Shown here piece after piece: positions 1-7,507 of a DNA stretch of 11,137 bases. This stretch comes from Actinomycetales bacterium (lineage in GTDB: Bacteria; Actinomycetota; Actinomycetes; Actinomycetales; Microbacteriaceae), in contig JAGWUG010000015.1 in the NCBI GenBank assembly GCA_028868555.1, positions 1-11,137 on the forward strand. Reading direction: 5' to 3'. The notes below the pieces were generated by a model, which saw only the letters and a program-made list of their open reading frames with translations, did no database searches and was not told where the DNA came from. The position numbers and the translations under genes are program-made. Each line of letters starts with the position of its first letter. Positions within the stretch are counted from its first letter, which is position 1.

Positions 1-1
1 T

Positions 2-2293
2 GCGGCAGTTTCGGCGTCTGAGACAGAAGCAGCCACCGATGCCACTGATGGCACTGGCGCCGGCGCAGGCGAGGCTAAGAAGCCAGCTGGTCGCAAGCCT
101 TCCACCCGTGGCAAGGTAAAGCCAGCCGCGGCAGACCCTGCCACCGATGCCGCCGAGGCTCCACTCGCCCCACCGGTTGGCGCATTTGGTCTGATCTTCC
201 AGGCCCCAGATCTTCCAACTCCTGAAATCGATAAGAAGTCCGGTGCACTGGTTGGCGACAAGCCAGCCCGCGCCGAGCGCGGTGCCAAGAACGACCGCAA
301 TGCTGACCGCAGCACAGAGGAAGGCTCGGAGGAGTCGCACCTTCGTCGTCGCTCGCGTCGTCGTGCCGGCGAAGAGGCAGCCGTTGACGCCTCGGGCAAC
401 ACCGTGGTCAAGGTTCGCACTCCGCGCGAGCCTAAAGAGCCAAGCAACGAGCCACAGCGCGTTGCCGGCAGCACTCGTCTAGAGGCCAAGAAGCAGCGCC
501 GCCGCGATGGCCGCGATGCTGGTCGCCGCCGCTCGGTCATCACCGAGAGCGAGTTCCTGGCTCGTCGCGAAGCCGTAGACCGCACCATGGTTGTGCGCTC
601 GAAGGACGGCAAGATTCAGATCGGCGTGCTGGAAGACGGCATCCTGGTTGAACACTATGTAGCTAAGGCGCAGGACGCCTCGCTTATCGGCAATGTCTAC
701 CTGGGTAAGGTGCAGAACGTTCTGCCTTCCATGGAGGCAGCATTCGTTGACATCGGTCGCGGTCGCAATGCAGTTCTTTACTCGGGCGAAGTTGACTGGG
801 AGCTGGCAGAGACCGGCAACCAGCCGCGCAGAATTGAGCTTGCTCTGAAGAGCGGCGACACCGTGCTGGTTCAGGTCACTAAGGACCCGGTTGGTCAAAA
901 GGGTGCCCGCCTCACCTCGCAGGTTTCGCTTCCAGGTCGCTACCTGGTCTACGTTCCAAATGGCTCCATGAACGGAATCTCGCGCAAGCTGCCTGACAGC
1001 GAGCGTGCCCGCCTGAAGAAGATTCTCCGCGAGATCCTTCCTGAGGATGCCGGCGTAATCGTTCGCACCGCAGCAGAAGGTGCTACCGAAGAGCAGCTGA
1101 CCCTTGATGTTCAGCGTCTGCAGGCTCAGTGGGAGGCAATCAGCGCCAAGTCTGAGAGCGCTCAGCCACCGATGCTGCTGCACTCGGAGCCAGACCTCCT
1201 CATCAAGATCGTTCGCGATGTCTTCAACGAGGACTTCCAGAAGATGGTTATCTCCGGCGATGACGCTCGCAGCACCATCGAGACCTACCTGGGTCAGGTT
1301 GCTCCAGACCTGCTGGAGCGAGTTGAGAACTACTCGGGCAGCAAGGACGTCTTCGACGAATACCGCGTTGGCGAGCAGATCTCTAAGGCTCTGGACCGCA
1401 AGGTTTACCTGCCATCGGGTGGTTCGCTGGTTATCGACCGCACCGAGGCCATGACCGTGGTCGACGTCAACACCGGAAAGTTCGTTGGATCCGGCGGAAA
1501 CCTCGAGGAGACCGTCACCAAGAACAACCTGGAAGCCGCCGAGGAAATCGTGCGCCAGCTTCGCCTGCGCGACATCGGTGGCATCATCGTCGTTGACTTC
1601 ATTGACATGGTCCTTGAGAGCAACCGCGATCTGGTGCTTCGCCGCCTGATTGAGTGCCTGAGCCGTGACCGTACCAAGCACCAGGTGGCCGAGGTCACCT
1701 CGCTGGGTCTGGTCCAGATGACTCGTAAGAAGCTGGGTATCGGCCTGCTGGAGGCTTTCAGTGAGCCTTGTGAGGCATGTGCCTCGCGCGGTGTGATTGT
1801 TCACCACGAGCCGGTAATGCGCCACAACAAGGCCAACGGTCTCGAGGATTCGAACTCAGGTTCTAGCAGTAAGTCAGACCGCAACAACCGCAAGCGCGAC
1901 AAGTCTGACCGCAATAACTCGGATCGCAACAATTCGGACCGTGGAAACTCGGACCGCAACCGCGACAAGCAGGATTCGAAGGGCCGTGAGCACATCGAGG
2001 TAGCCAAAGTGGTTACCGCAGAGAGTGCAAACGCCCTCAGCAGCGTGATCGGCAAGATTGCAGCTTCGACCGTAGCCTCCCACGAGGCGGCCGGAGAAGC
2101 CGCACCAAGCGCCCTGACCGCTGCGGTAGCCAACGGAGATAAGCAGGGCGGCAACAAGCCGGCTGCTGCCACCGAGAAGCTGCTCGAGTCCGTCTTGGAG
2201 GCACTGCCAGAGCCTAAGGCTCCGGGTCAGGGCCGCCGCAAGCCACGTCGCGCCAGCTCTGCTGGTTCGGCGCCGACAACTCCAGGGGAGTAG
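2..2293 (+). CDS. rne: Rne/Rng family ribonuclease (RNase E/G), 5' end missing
   Basis: Endoribonuclease of the RNase E/G family, which cuts single-stranded AU-rich RNA during mRNA decay and rRNA/tRNA maturation. The frame is open from base 2, so the true start lies left of the window; the ATG at about 590 and the GTG at 404 are internal. The 763 visible residues comprise a disordered Ala/Lys/Arg/Glu-rich N-terminal extension (to about base 570), an S1 RNA-binding domain (about 690–930), and the RNase E/G catalytic core. The core carries two metal-binding aspartates: VVDVNTG (Asp at 1463–1465, matching E. coli D303) and VVDFIDM (Asp at 1595–1597, matching D346). A zinc-link CEAC (Cys at 1769 and 1778) follows. 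The C-terminal tail (about 1830–2290) is low-complexity and basic. Extensions on both sides of the core are typical of actinobacterial RNase E. Family assignment is very secure; calling it E rather than G is convention. Confidence 0.97.
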   Translation, partial: AAVSASETEAATDATDGTGAGAGEAKKPAGRKPSTRGKVKPAAADPATDAAEAPLAPPVGAFGLIFQAPDLPTPEIDKKSGALVGDKPARAERGAKNDRNADRSTEEGSEESHLRRRSRRRAGEEAAVDASGNTVVKVRTPREPKEPSNEPQRVAGSTRLEAKKQRRRDGRDAGRRRSVITESEFLARREAVDRTMVVRSKDGKIQIGVLEDGILVEHYVAKAQDASLIGNVYLGKVQNVLPSMEAAFVDIGRGRNAVLYSGEVDWELAETGNQPRRIELALKSGDTVLVQVTKDPVGQKGARLTSQVSLPGRYLVYVPNGSMNGISRKLPDSERARLKKILREILPEDAGVIVRTAAEGATEEQLTLDVQRLQAQWEAISAKSESAQPPMLLHSEPDLLIKIVRDVFNEDFQKMVISGDDARSTIETYLGQVAPDLLERVENYSGSKDVFDEYRVGEQISKALDRKVYLPSGGSLVIDRTEAMTVVDVNTGKFVGSGGNLEETVTKNNLEAAEEIVRQLRLRDIGGIIVVDFIDMVLESNRDLVLRRLIECLSRDRTKHQVAEVTSLGLVQMTRKKLGIGLLEAFSEPCEACASRGVIVHHEPVMRHNKANGLEDSNSGSSSKSDRNNRKRDKSDRNNSDRNNSDRGNSDRNRDKQDSKGREHIEVAKVVTAESANALSSVIGKIAASTVASHEAAGEAAPSALTAAVANGDKQGGNKPAAATEKLLESVLEALPEPKAPGQGRRKPRRASSAGSAPTTPGE
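1874..1969 (+). repeat. SDRNN micro-repeat in the RNase E C-terminal tail
   Basis: The translated tail contains a short tandem repeat with unit Ser-Asp-Arg-Asn-Asn: SDRNN, a spacer RKRDK, then [15 protein letters not shown] and SDRNRDK. Codons vary between units (tca/tct/tcg for Ser, cgc/cgt for Arg), which suggests either an old expansion or selection on the protein. Such hydrophilic Arg/Asn/Asp repeats are disordered. In RNase E tails they commonly bind RNA or partner proteins; that role here is inferred. Confidence 0.8.
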
Positions 2294-2299
2294 TCACCC

Positions 2300-2325
2300 G
2301 AGGCAGCGCAATCCAGCGCTGTCTC
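2300..2325 (+). terminator. Terminator-like hairpin after rne
   Basis: Seven bases after the rne stop there is a 10-bp stem (2300–2309 with 2316–2325, one G·U pair at 2303/2322) around a 6-nt loop. The sequence that follows is A-rich with no U tract, so it resembles the tail-less hairpins often found at actinobacterial gene ends. It separates rne from the rplU promoter. It could instead be a 3' stabilising or processing stem. Confidence 0.6.
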
Positions 2326-2367
2326 AAGAAACAAACGCGAAACTGGCGAAACGCAGGTCGAAAGAGT

Positions 2368-2396
2368 TTGACCGAGCGCCAAAGGCAATGTAAACT
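2368..2396 (+). promoter_or_regulatory. SigA-type promoter for rplU–rpmA
   Basis: The −35 element is TTGACC (2368–2373) and the −10 is TAAACT (2391–2396), separated by 17 nt. This is close to the housekeeping-sigma consensus. The start point would be expected near 2403–2405, giving a 5' leader of about 60 nt before the rplU GTG. No other box of this quality lies between rne and rplU. Confidence 0.8.
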
Positions 2397-2463
2397 AGTT
2401 CTTTGTTGCCCGCTGAGTCATCGCGCTGCAACTTATCAAGTCTTTAGAACAAAGGGTAGATCT

Positions 2464-2772
2464 GTGGTTTACGCAGTAGTCCGCGCAGGCGGCCGCCAGG
2501 AGAAGGTGTCGGTAGGCACCATCGTTACGCTCGACCGTGTTAAGGGAGACGCCAACGGCAAGATTGAGCTTCCTGCTCTGCTGCTGGTTGACGGCGACAA
2601 GGTCACCACCGATGCCAAGGCTCTCGCCAAGGTAAAGGTAACCGCCGAGGTCCTCAACGACCTCCGTGGCCCAAAGATCATCATTCAGAAGTACAAGAAC
2701 AAGACCGGATACAAGAAGCGCATGGGCTTCCGTCACGATTTGACTCGTGTCCAGGTCACCGAGATCAAGTAG
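2464..2772 (+). CDS. rplU: 50S ribosomal protein L21 (bL21)
   Basis: Large-subunit ribosomal protein that binds 23S rRNA. The 102-residue product matches the usual length of about 103. It begins [15 protein letters not shown] and ends with the basic segment [20 protein letters not shown], both characteristic of bL21. I chose the GTG at 2464 because AAAGGG (2451–2456) sits 7 nt upstream and the family N-terminus begins exactly there. A longer reading from a TTG at 2368 would start inside the −35 box and adds sequence unlike L21. It lies 17 nt before rpmA, the standard L21–L27 pair. Confidence 0.97.
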   Translation: MVYAVVRAGGRQEKVSVGTIVTLDRVKGDANGKIELPALLLVDGDKVTTDAKALAKVKVTAEVLNDLRGPKIIIQKYKNKTGYKKRMGFRHDLTRVQVTEIK

Positions 2773-2789
2773 TAAAGGACTGACCCAAA

Positions 2790-3041
2790 ATGGCATCTAA
2801 AAAGGGTGTTAGCTCTACTCGTAACGGTCGCGACTCCAACGCTCAGCGTCTCGGCGTAAAGCGCTACGCAGGCCAGGAAGTCAACGCAGGCGAGATCCTC
2901 GTTCGTCAGCGCGGAACCCACTTCCACCCGGGCGCAAACGTTGGTCGCGGCAAGGATGACACCTTGTTTGCACTGGCAGCCGGAGCAGTTGAGTTCGGTG
3001 TCAAGGGTGGCCGTCGCGTTGTAAACGTGGTTGTTGCCTAA
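2790..3041 (+). CDS. rpmA: 50S ribosomal protein L27 (bL27)
   Basis: Large-subunit protein whose N-terminal tail reaches toward the peptidyl-transferase centre. At 83 residues it is of normal length. It starts [16 protein letters not shown] and contains the family core [16 protein letters not shown] followed by FHPG and [11 protein letters not shown]. The N-terminus has no cleavable extension of the type seen in Firmicutes, so no processing protease is implied. AAAGGA at 2774–2779 is the ribosome-binding site, 10 nt before the ATG. It is cotranscribed with rplU and followed by a strong terminator. Confidence 0.98.
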   Translation: MASKKGVSSTRNGRDSNAQRLGVKRYAGQEVNAGEILVRQRGTHFHPGANVGRGKDDTLFALAAGAVEFGVKGGRRVVNVVVA

Positions 3042-3060
3042 GCGCATTCAAACTTTCTAA

Positions 3061-3090
3061 CGTAGGCGAGCCCAGTGCTCGCCTATGTTT
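3061..3090 (+). terminator. Rho-independent terminator after rpmA
   Basis: An 11-bp stem (3061–3071 with 3077–3087, one G·U) with a 5-nt loop CCAGT is followed by TTT. It begins 20 nt after the rpmA stop and closes the rplU–rpmA unit. Because obg follows after 40 nt, expression of obg needs either its own promoter or read-through. I found no convincing promoter in the gap; TTGCCT–18 nt–TAACGT (3034–3063) is a weak possibility that would start upstream of the hairpin. Confidence 0.85.
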
Positions 3091-3129
3091 CATATCGCAG
3101 TAAACGCACCACCACGAAGGGAATGGTCC

Positions 3130-4638
3130 ATGATCAGTTTTGTTGATCAAGTGACACTGCACGTCAGTGCAGGTAATGGTGGCGACGGCTGCGTATCTAT
3201 CCACCGCGAGAAGTTCAAACCACTGGGTGGCCCAGACGGCGGTAACGGTGGTAACGGCGGCAGCATCTCGCTGCTTGCCGATGCATCGGTGACCACTCTT
3301 CTGGACTACCACTTCCAGCCGCACCGCAAGGGTACCGACGGCAACCAGGGCGCCGGTGACTTCAAGAACGGCGCAGCCGGCACTTCCCACGTTCTTCCGG
3401 TTCCAGTTGGCACCGTGGTTAAGAACAAGCAGGGCGAGTTCCTCGCCGACCTCGATGAAGACGGCATGGAGTTCGTCATCGCCGAAGGCGGTCTAGGTGG
3501 CCTCGGAAATGCTGCCATTGCGTCGTCCAAGCGCAAGGCGCCTGGATTCGCGTTGCTCGGTGTTCCTGGCTGGTCCGGCGACATCATCCTCGAGCTCAAG
3601 ACCGTTGCAGACGTTGCCCTTGTTGGCTATCCATCGGCCGGCAAGTCGTCGCTGATTGCCGCCATGTCCGCAGCTCGTCCAAAGATTGCCGACTACCCGT
3701 TCACCACCCTGCACCCAAACCTTGGTGTGGTTCAGGCTGGCGAGGTGCGCTACACAATTGCCGACGTTCCTGGACTTATCGAGGGTGCATCGGAGGGACG
3801 CGGCCTCGGCCTGCAGTTCCTGCGTCACGTGGAGCGCTGCTCTGCGCTGCTGCACGTGCTCGACTGCGGCACCCTGGAAAGCGACCGCGACCCGATTCGC
3901 GACCTAGACATCATCTTGAACGAGCTTCGCCAGTACGAGGTTCCAGACAACGGCGTTCCATTGGTTGACCGTCCACAGCTGGTTGCCCTTAACAAGGTTG
4001 ACCTGCCGGACGGCCGTGAAATGGCCGAGTTCGTCAAGGCCGACCTCGAAGCCCGCGGATATCGCGTCTTCCTGGTTTCGGCTGCAACCCACGAGGGTCT
4101 GCGCGAGCTGAACTATGCACTCGGGCAGTTGGTGAACGACGCTCGCAACGAGCGAAGTGCAGTTCCTGCCAAGCCTAGAATCACTCTGATGCAGTCGAAG
4201 CGCCCAGAGGGTGGCTTCAAGGTCACCAAGGAATTCGACGGCATGAACACCTTCTTCCGCATCGTTGGTGTCAAGCCAGAGCGCTGGGTAGCACAGACCA
4301 ACTTCGGCAACGAAGAAGCAGTTGGTTACCTGGGTGACCGTCTGGCAAAGATCGGCATCGAGAACGAACTCTTCAAGGCCGGTGCAGTTGCCGGTGACAC
4401 CGTGGTTATCGGTGAGGGTGATGGCGTCATCTTCGATTGGGAGCCAACCATTCAGAGCACCGCCGAATTGCTTTCCGGCCCACGCGGTACCGACACCCGT
4501 ATCGGTACCAACGACCGGCGCACCAATGTCGAGCGTCGCAAAGAATACAAAGACCTCATGGATGCCAAGACCCGCCTGCGTGCCGAAATGGAAGCAGAGG
4601 GCAAGGCAGGCCTATTCCAGGATGACGACTTCGAGTAA
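3130..4638 (+). CDS. obgE: GTPase Obg (ObgE/CgtA)
   Basis: Essential GTPase that acts in late 50S assembly and links growth to nucleotide pools. The product is 502 residues. It has a glycine-rich Obg fold (about 1–158, with GGPDGGNGGNGG), then a G domain with P-loop GYPSAGKS (166–173), switch II DVPG (212–215) and NKVD (288–291). A C-terminal OCT domain (about 357–440) and a charged tail typical of actinobacterial Obg follow. The ATG at 3130 is preceded by AAGGGA (3117–3122, 7-nt spacing) and yields the family N-terminus SFVDQVTLHVSAGNGGDGC. An upstream in-frame start near 3085 falls inside the terminator and is not credible. It is the first gene of the run reaching to rsfS, 13 nt before proB. 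Confidence 0.98.
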   Translation: MISFVDQVTLHVSAGNGGDGCVSIHREKFKPLGGPDGGNGGNGGSISLLADASVTTLLDYHFQPHRKGTDGNQGAGDFKNGAAGTSHVLPVPVGTVVKNKQGEFLADLDEDGMEFVIAEGGLGGLGNAAIASSKRKAPGFALLGVPGWSGDIILELKTVADVALVGYPSAGKSSLIAAMSAARPKIADYPFTTLHPNLGVVQAGEVRYTIADVPGLIEGASEGRGLGLQFLRHVERCSALLHVLDCGTLESDRDPIRDLDIILNELRQYEVPDNGVPLVDRPQLVALNKVDLPDGREMAEFVKADLEARGYRVFLVSAATHEGLRELNYALGQLVNDARNERSAVPAKPRITLMQSKRPEGGFKVTKEFDGMNTFFRIVGVKPERWVAQTNFGNEEAVGYLGDRLAKIGIENELFKAGAVAGDTVVIGEGDGVIFDWEPTIQSTAELLSGPRGTDTRIGTNDRRTNVERRKEYKDLMDAKTRLRAEMEAEGKAGLFQDDDFE

Positions 4639-4651
4639 CTAAGGAAATCTC

Positions 4652-5431
4652 GTGAACCTCAGCCAGAGAGCAGCCATTGCAACGGCCAAGCGCATCGTTG
4701 TAAAGGTTGGTTCGTCCTCAATCACTGGCGGCAACGAGTCAAACATTGACCTCCTGATTGCTGCTCTAGCCGAGAGCCGTTCACGCGGCGTTGAGGTTGT
4801 GCTGGTTTCCTCCGGCGCCATTGCAACCGGTATGCCACTGCTCAACCTCACCAACAAGCCGAGTGACCTTCCAACCAGCCAGGCCCTGGCCGCCGTTGGT
4901 CAGTCTCGTTTGATTGCCCGCTACCAGGCGTCCCTGGAGCGATTCGGCTGGATTGCCGGCCAGGTTCTGCTCACCAGCGAAGATCTGGACGGCGAAGTAA
5001 CCCGCACCAACGCCAAGCACGCCATCGACCGCCTGGTTGAACTGGGCGTGCTCCCAATCGTCAACGAGAACGACACCGTTGCAACCGCCGAGATTCGCTT
5101 CGGTGACAACGACCGCCTGGCTTCCCTGGTTGCTGCATTGGTTGAGGCTGACGCCCTGGTGCTGCTGAGTGACGTTGATGCCCTCTACACCGCGCCTCCA
5201 AGCACGCCTGGTGCTACTCGCATCGAAGAGGTTGCCTACGGTCAAGACCTCTCGGCCGTAGAAACCGGAGACACCTCCACCGGTGTTGGCACCGGGGGAG
5301 CGGTCACCAAGTTGGCTGCCGCGAAATACGCCACCGATGCCGGTGTTGACGTGGTTCTCACCAGCATCTCCAATGTGGAGGCTGCGCTCTCAGGCGCATC
5401 GGTGGGCACCTGGTTTAAGTCAAAGTCTTAG
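4652..5431 (+). CDS. proB: Glutamate 5-kinase, short form without PUA domain
   Basis: Phosphorylates L-glutamate to γ-glutamyl phosphate, the first and normally proline-inhibited step of proline synthesis. The 259 residues form a complete amino-acid-kinase domain: KVGSSSITGG near the N-terminus, LVSSGAIATG, VNENDTVATAEIRFGDNDRLA for substrate binding, SDVDALYT, and GTGGAVTKLAAAK. It ends at SVGTWFKSKS, just where longer ProB proteins (E. coli 367 residues) continue into the C-terminal PUA domain. No PUA-like sequence follows before proA, so this is the short form rather than a frameshift. GTG start with AAGGA at 4641–4645, 6 nt upstream. It lies 22 nt before proA. Confidence 0.96.
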   Translation: MNLSQRAAIATAKRIVVKVGSSSITGGNESNIDLLIAALAESRSRGVEVVLVSSGAIATGMPLLNLTNKPSDLPTSQALAAVGQSRLIARYQASLERFGWIAGQVLLTSEDLDGEVTRTNAKHAIDRLVELGVLPIVNENDTVATAEIRFGDNDRLASLVAALVEADALVLLSDVDALYTAPPSTPGATRIEEVAYGQDLSAVETGDTSTGVGTGGAVTKLAAAKYATDAGVDVVLTSISNVEAALSGASVGTWFKSKS

Positions 5432-5453
5432 TACGCCGATTTAGGATTGAAAC

Positions 5454-6701
5454 ATGGCAACCGCTACCGACAGAATTCGCGCCGCTAAGGCAGCATCAAG
5501 CTCCATTGGGCTGGCCAACACTCACGTTAAGAACGCTGTGTTGCGCAAGATTGCGGAGCTGCTGCCGGAGCGCAATGCCGAGATTCTGGCCGGAAACGCC
5601 AAGGACATGGAGCGAGCCGCGGCCGAGGGAATGTCGGTTGGTCTGCAGGACCGACTCCGCCTAGACGCCGCTCGCATTCACGGTCTGGCCAAGGCTGTCC
5701 TAGAGGTTGCAGAACTTCCTGACCCAGTTGGTGATGTGATTCGCGGCCGCACCCTTCCAAACGGACTCCATCTGCAGCAGGTGCGCGTTCCATTCGGTGT
5801 GATTGGTGCAATCTACGAAGCTCGCCCAAACGTGACCGTAGACATCGCGGCGCTGGCCATCAAGAGTGGCAATGCCTCTGTACTTCGCGGCGGCACAGCT
5901 GCCGAGCACTCCAACCGAGCGCTGGTTCAGGTCCTGCAGGACGCACTCGAACTCTGCGGTGTTGACCGCAACTCCGTGCAGAGCGTTGACGAGTTTGGTC
6001 GACCAGGCGCACAGGAAATGATGCAGGCGGTTGGCCTCATCGACGTTCTCATTCCACGTGGCGGCCACAGCCTGATTCAGACCGTACTCAACGAGTCGAA
6101 GGTTCCTGTCATTGAAACCGGTGAGGGAGTGGTTCACGTCTTCATCGATGCCACCGCCCGTGCCGACTGGGCCGTTGAGATCATGTTGAATTCCAAGACT
6201 CAGAAGATTGGCGCCTGCAACGCAGCCGAGACCATGCTGGTTCACCAGGACGCCTATGACCGCGTCATGCCAGCCCTGGTTGAGGCGCTGCAGAGCAACA
6301 AGGTGACCTTGCACGGTGACGAGCGCACCCAGGCAGCCTTTAGCAACATTGTTCCTGCCACAGAGCACGACTGGGCAACCGAGTACTTGGCCATGGATCT
6401 GGCCATCAAGACGGTTTCGTCGCTGGATGAGGCGCTGGCTCACATTGCCAAGTACTCCACTAAGCACACCGAGGTGATTGTCACCGAGGACTACTCCAAC
6501 GCGGAGCGCTTCATAAACGAGGTAGACGCCGCGGCCGTGATTGTGAACGCCTCTAGCCGCTTCACCGACGGTGGAGAGTTTGGCTTTGGAGCCGAGGTTG
6601 GCATCAGCACCCAAAAGCTACACTCGCGTGGTCCAATGGGCCTGCCGGAGCTCACCAGCACCAAGTGGATTGTTCGCGGCAACGGCCACGTTCGCGCTTA
6701 G
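5454..6701 (+). CDS. proA: γ-Glutamyl phosphate reductase
   Basis: NADPH-dependent reduction of γ-glutamyl phosphate to glutamate-5-semialdehyde, the second step of proline synthesis, using the labile product of ProB next to it. The 415 residues match the family length. Visible hallmarks are VPFGVIGAIYEARPNVT, NASVLRGG, LIPRGGHSLI, and the aldehyde-dehydrogenase-type nucleophile in QKIGACNAAETML (Cys255). The C-terminal segment includes RFTDGGEFGFGAEVGIST and ends in KWIVRGNGHVRA. The ATG at 5454 has AGGA at 5443–5446, 7 nt upstream. proB–proA adjacency is the classic arrangement. Confidence 0.98.
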   Translation: MATATDRIRAAKAASSSIGLANTHVKNAVLRKIAELLPERNAEILAGNAKDMERAAAEGMSVGLQDRLRLDAARIHGLAKAVLEVAELPDPVGDVIRGRTLPNGLHLQQVRVPFGVIGAIYEARPNVTVDIAALAIKSGNASVLRGGTAAEHSNRALVQVLQDALELCGVDRNSVQSVDEFGRPGAQEMMQAVGLIDVLIPRGGHSLIQTVLNESKVPVIETGEGVVHVFIDATARADWAVEIMLNSKTQKIGACNAAETMLVHQDAYDRVMPALVEALQSNKVTLHGDERTQAAFSNIVPATEHDWATEYLAMDLAIKTVSSLDEALAHIAKYSTKHTEVIVTEDYSNAERFINEVDAAAVIVNASSRFTDGGEFGFGAEVGISTQKLHSRGPMGLPELTSTKWIVRGNGHVRA

Positions 6702-6714
6702 CCTAGGCTAATCT
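6700..6714 (+). promoter_or_regulatory. Palindrome AGCCTAGGCT with overlapping −10-like TAATCT
   Basis: A perfect 10-bp palindrome (6700–6709) covers the last two bases of the proA stop and runs into TAATCT (6709–6714), a passable −10 box about 20 nt before the next ATG. No good −35 is present 16–18 nt upstream. It may be an internal promoter for the small membrane gene and nadD, or simply chance. Confidence 0.2.
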
Positions 6715-6733
6715 GGAAGAAACAAGGAGTCCC

Positions 6734-6904
6734 ATGAAGCACGTAATCACTCTTGCCGAAGGCGCTAGCAGCCTGCCTTTCCCAACCGTAGTAACTGGCA
6801 TCATCGCCATGGGTATCTTCATCCTGCTCGGTTTCATCACCTGGTCCTACCGCGACGTGGCAAACCGTCACGACCACAAGACCAACAACAACTCCCACCA
6901 CTAG
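6734..6904 (+). CDS. Small single-pass membrane protein (56 aa)
   Basis: Unnamed small protein of 56 residues. Residues 1–16 form a short N-terminal stretch with a few polar residues. Residues about 17–38 are a strongly hydrophobic segment (FPTVVTGIIAMGIFILLGFI) consistent with one membrane helix. It is followed by TWSYRDVANRH and a polar His/Asn-rich tail HDHKTNNNSHH. The basic residues after the helix suggest the C-terminus is cytoplasmic. An excellent ribosome-binding site, AAGGAG (6724–6729), lies 4 nt before the ATG, which argues strongly for translation. It sits 32 nt after proA and 12 nt before nadD. From memory, related short ORFs with a W-S-(Y/F)-R-x-V-A-N-R-H end occur at the same place in other Microbacteriaceae; that could not be tested here. 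Function unknown. Confidence 0.82.
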   Translation: MKHVITLAEGASSLPFPTVVTGIIAMGIFILLGFITWSYRDVANRHDHKTNNNSHH

Positions 6905-6916
6905 GCAACGCTTAGG

Positions 6917-7507
6917 GTGACGGCCGGCACCAGCATCGGAGTCTTTGGCGGCTCCTTTGACCCCATTCACAACGGCCACATTCGGGCGGCAGAAGCCGTA
7001 TTCAACGCACTCGAACTAGACCGGCTCATCTTTGTTCCGGCCGGAAATCAGTGGCAGAAGAATGCTTCCGCTACGGCCGAGCAGCGTCTTCAGATGGTTG
7101 AACTTGCCCTTGCCGAACACCCTGAGTTTGAGGTTTCGGCAATAGACGTAAGTCGCGGCGGTGCCACCTATACGGCAGACACCCTGGCTGAGTTGGCTGC
7201 TCAAAATCCCGGCGCCAAACTCTTCTTCATTCTCGGCACCGATGCGCTTGCCGGCATCGAGAGCTGGAACCGCGCCGATGAGGTGTTGGACCTGGCTCAG
7301 TTCGTGGTCATTACTAGGCCTGGTTCGGATTTGGTTGTTCCAGATTTAGCTCGCGGGAGGGTTTGGGAACTGGAGATTGACGCTCTAGACCTGAGCAGTA
7401 CAGAATTCAGGGAAAAGTACGCCTCTGGCGGTAACTTTGCTGACTTGGTTCCGGCCAGCGTGTTACTTTACATCAAGGAAAATCAGCTCTACAAGGACTC
7501 CAAATGA
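6917..7507 (+). CDS. nadD: Nicotinate-nucleotide adenylyltransferase
   Basis: Transfers AMP from ATP to nicotinate mononucleotide, giving deamido-NAD, the penultimate step of NAD synthesis. The 196 residues carry the nucleotidyltransferase signature GVFGGSFDPIHNGH (HNGH at 18–21, ATP binding) and the C-terminal SSTEFR (160–165) equivalent to the family ISSTxxR. GTDALAGIESW lies between them. The GTG at 6917 is the only usable start: the frame is closed by a stop at 6902 and the family motif begins at residue 8. No proper Shine–Dalgarno lies before it (only TAGG about 11 nt away). Translation therefore probably depends on coupling to the small membrane ORF that ends 12 nt upstream. Confidence 0.97.
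   Translation: MTAGTSIGVFGGSFDPIHNGHIRAAEAVFNALELDRLIFVPAGNQWQKNASATAEQRLQMVELALAEHPEFEVSAIDVSRGGATYTADTLAELAAQNPGAKLFFILGTDALAGIESWNRADEVLDLAQFVVITRPGSDLVVPDLARGRVWELEIDALDLSSTEFREKYASGGNFADLVPASVLLYIKENQLYKDSK

Noticed and set aside
479..1825. A 448-codon open frame on the minus strand across rne
   Set aside because: It is antisense to the conserved RNase E core, its translation resembles no family, and it reflects GC-biased codon use in rne.
2368..2463. N-terminally extended L21 starting at TTG 2368
   Set aside because: This start lies in the −35 box of the rplU promoter, and the added residues are foreign to L21. GTG 2464 has a good ribosome-binding site.
3085..3129. N-terminally extended Obg starting near 3085
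   Set aside because: The extension begins inside the rpmA terminator. ATG 3130 has AAGGGA upstream and gives the family N-terminus.
5700..6614. A 304-codon open frame on the minus strand across proA
   Set aside because: It is a mirror of the proA codon bias. proA is intact with all motifs, and no ribosome-binding site precedes the antisense frame.
6700..6709. AGCCTAGGCT palindrome as a regulator binding site
   Set aside because: Ten-base palindromes arise by chance at this window size, it overlaps the proA stop, and no supporting −35 or repeat copies were seen. I kept it only as a low-confidence site.
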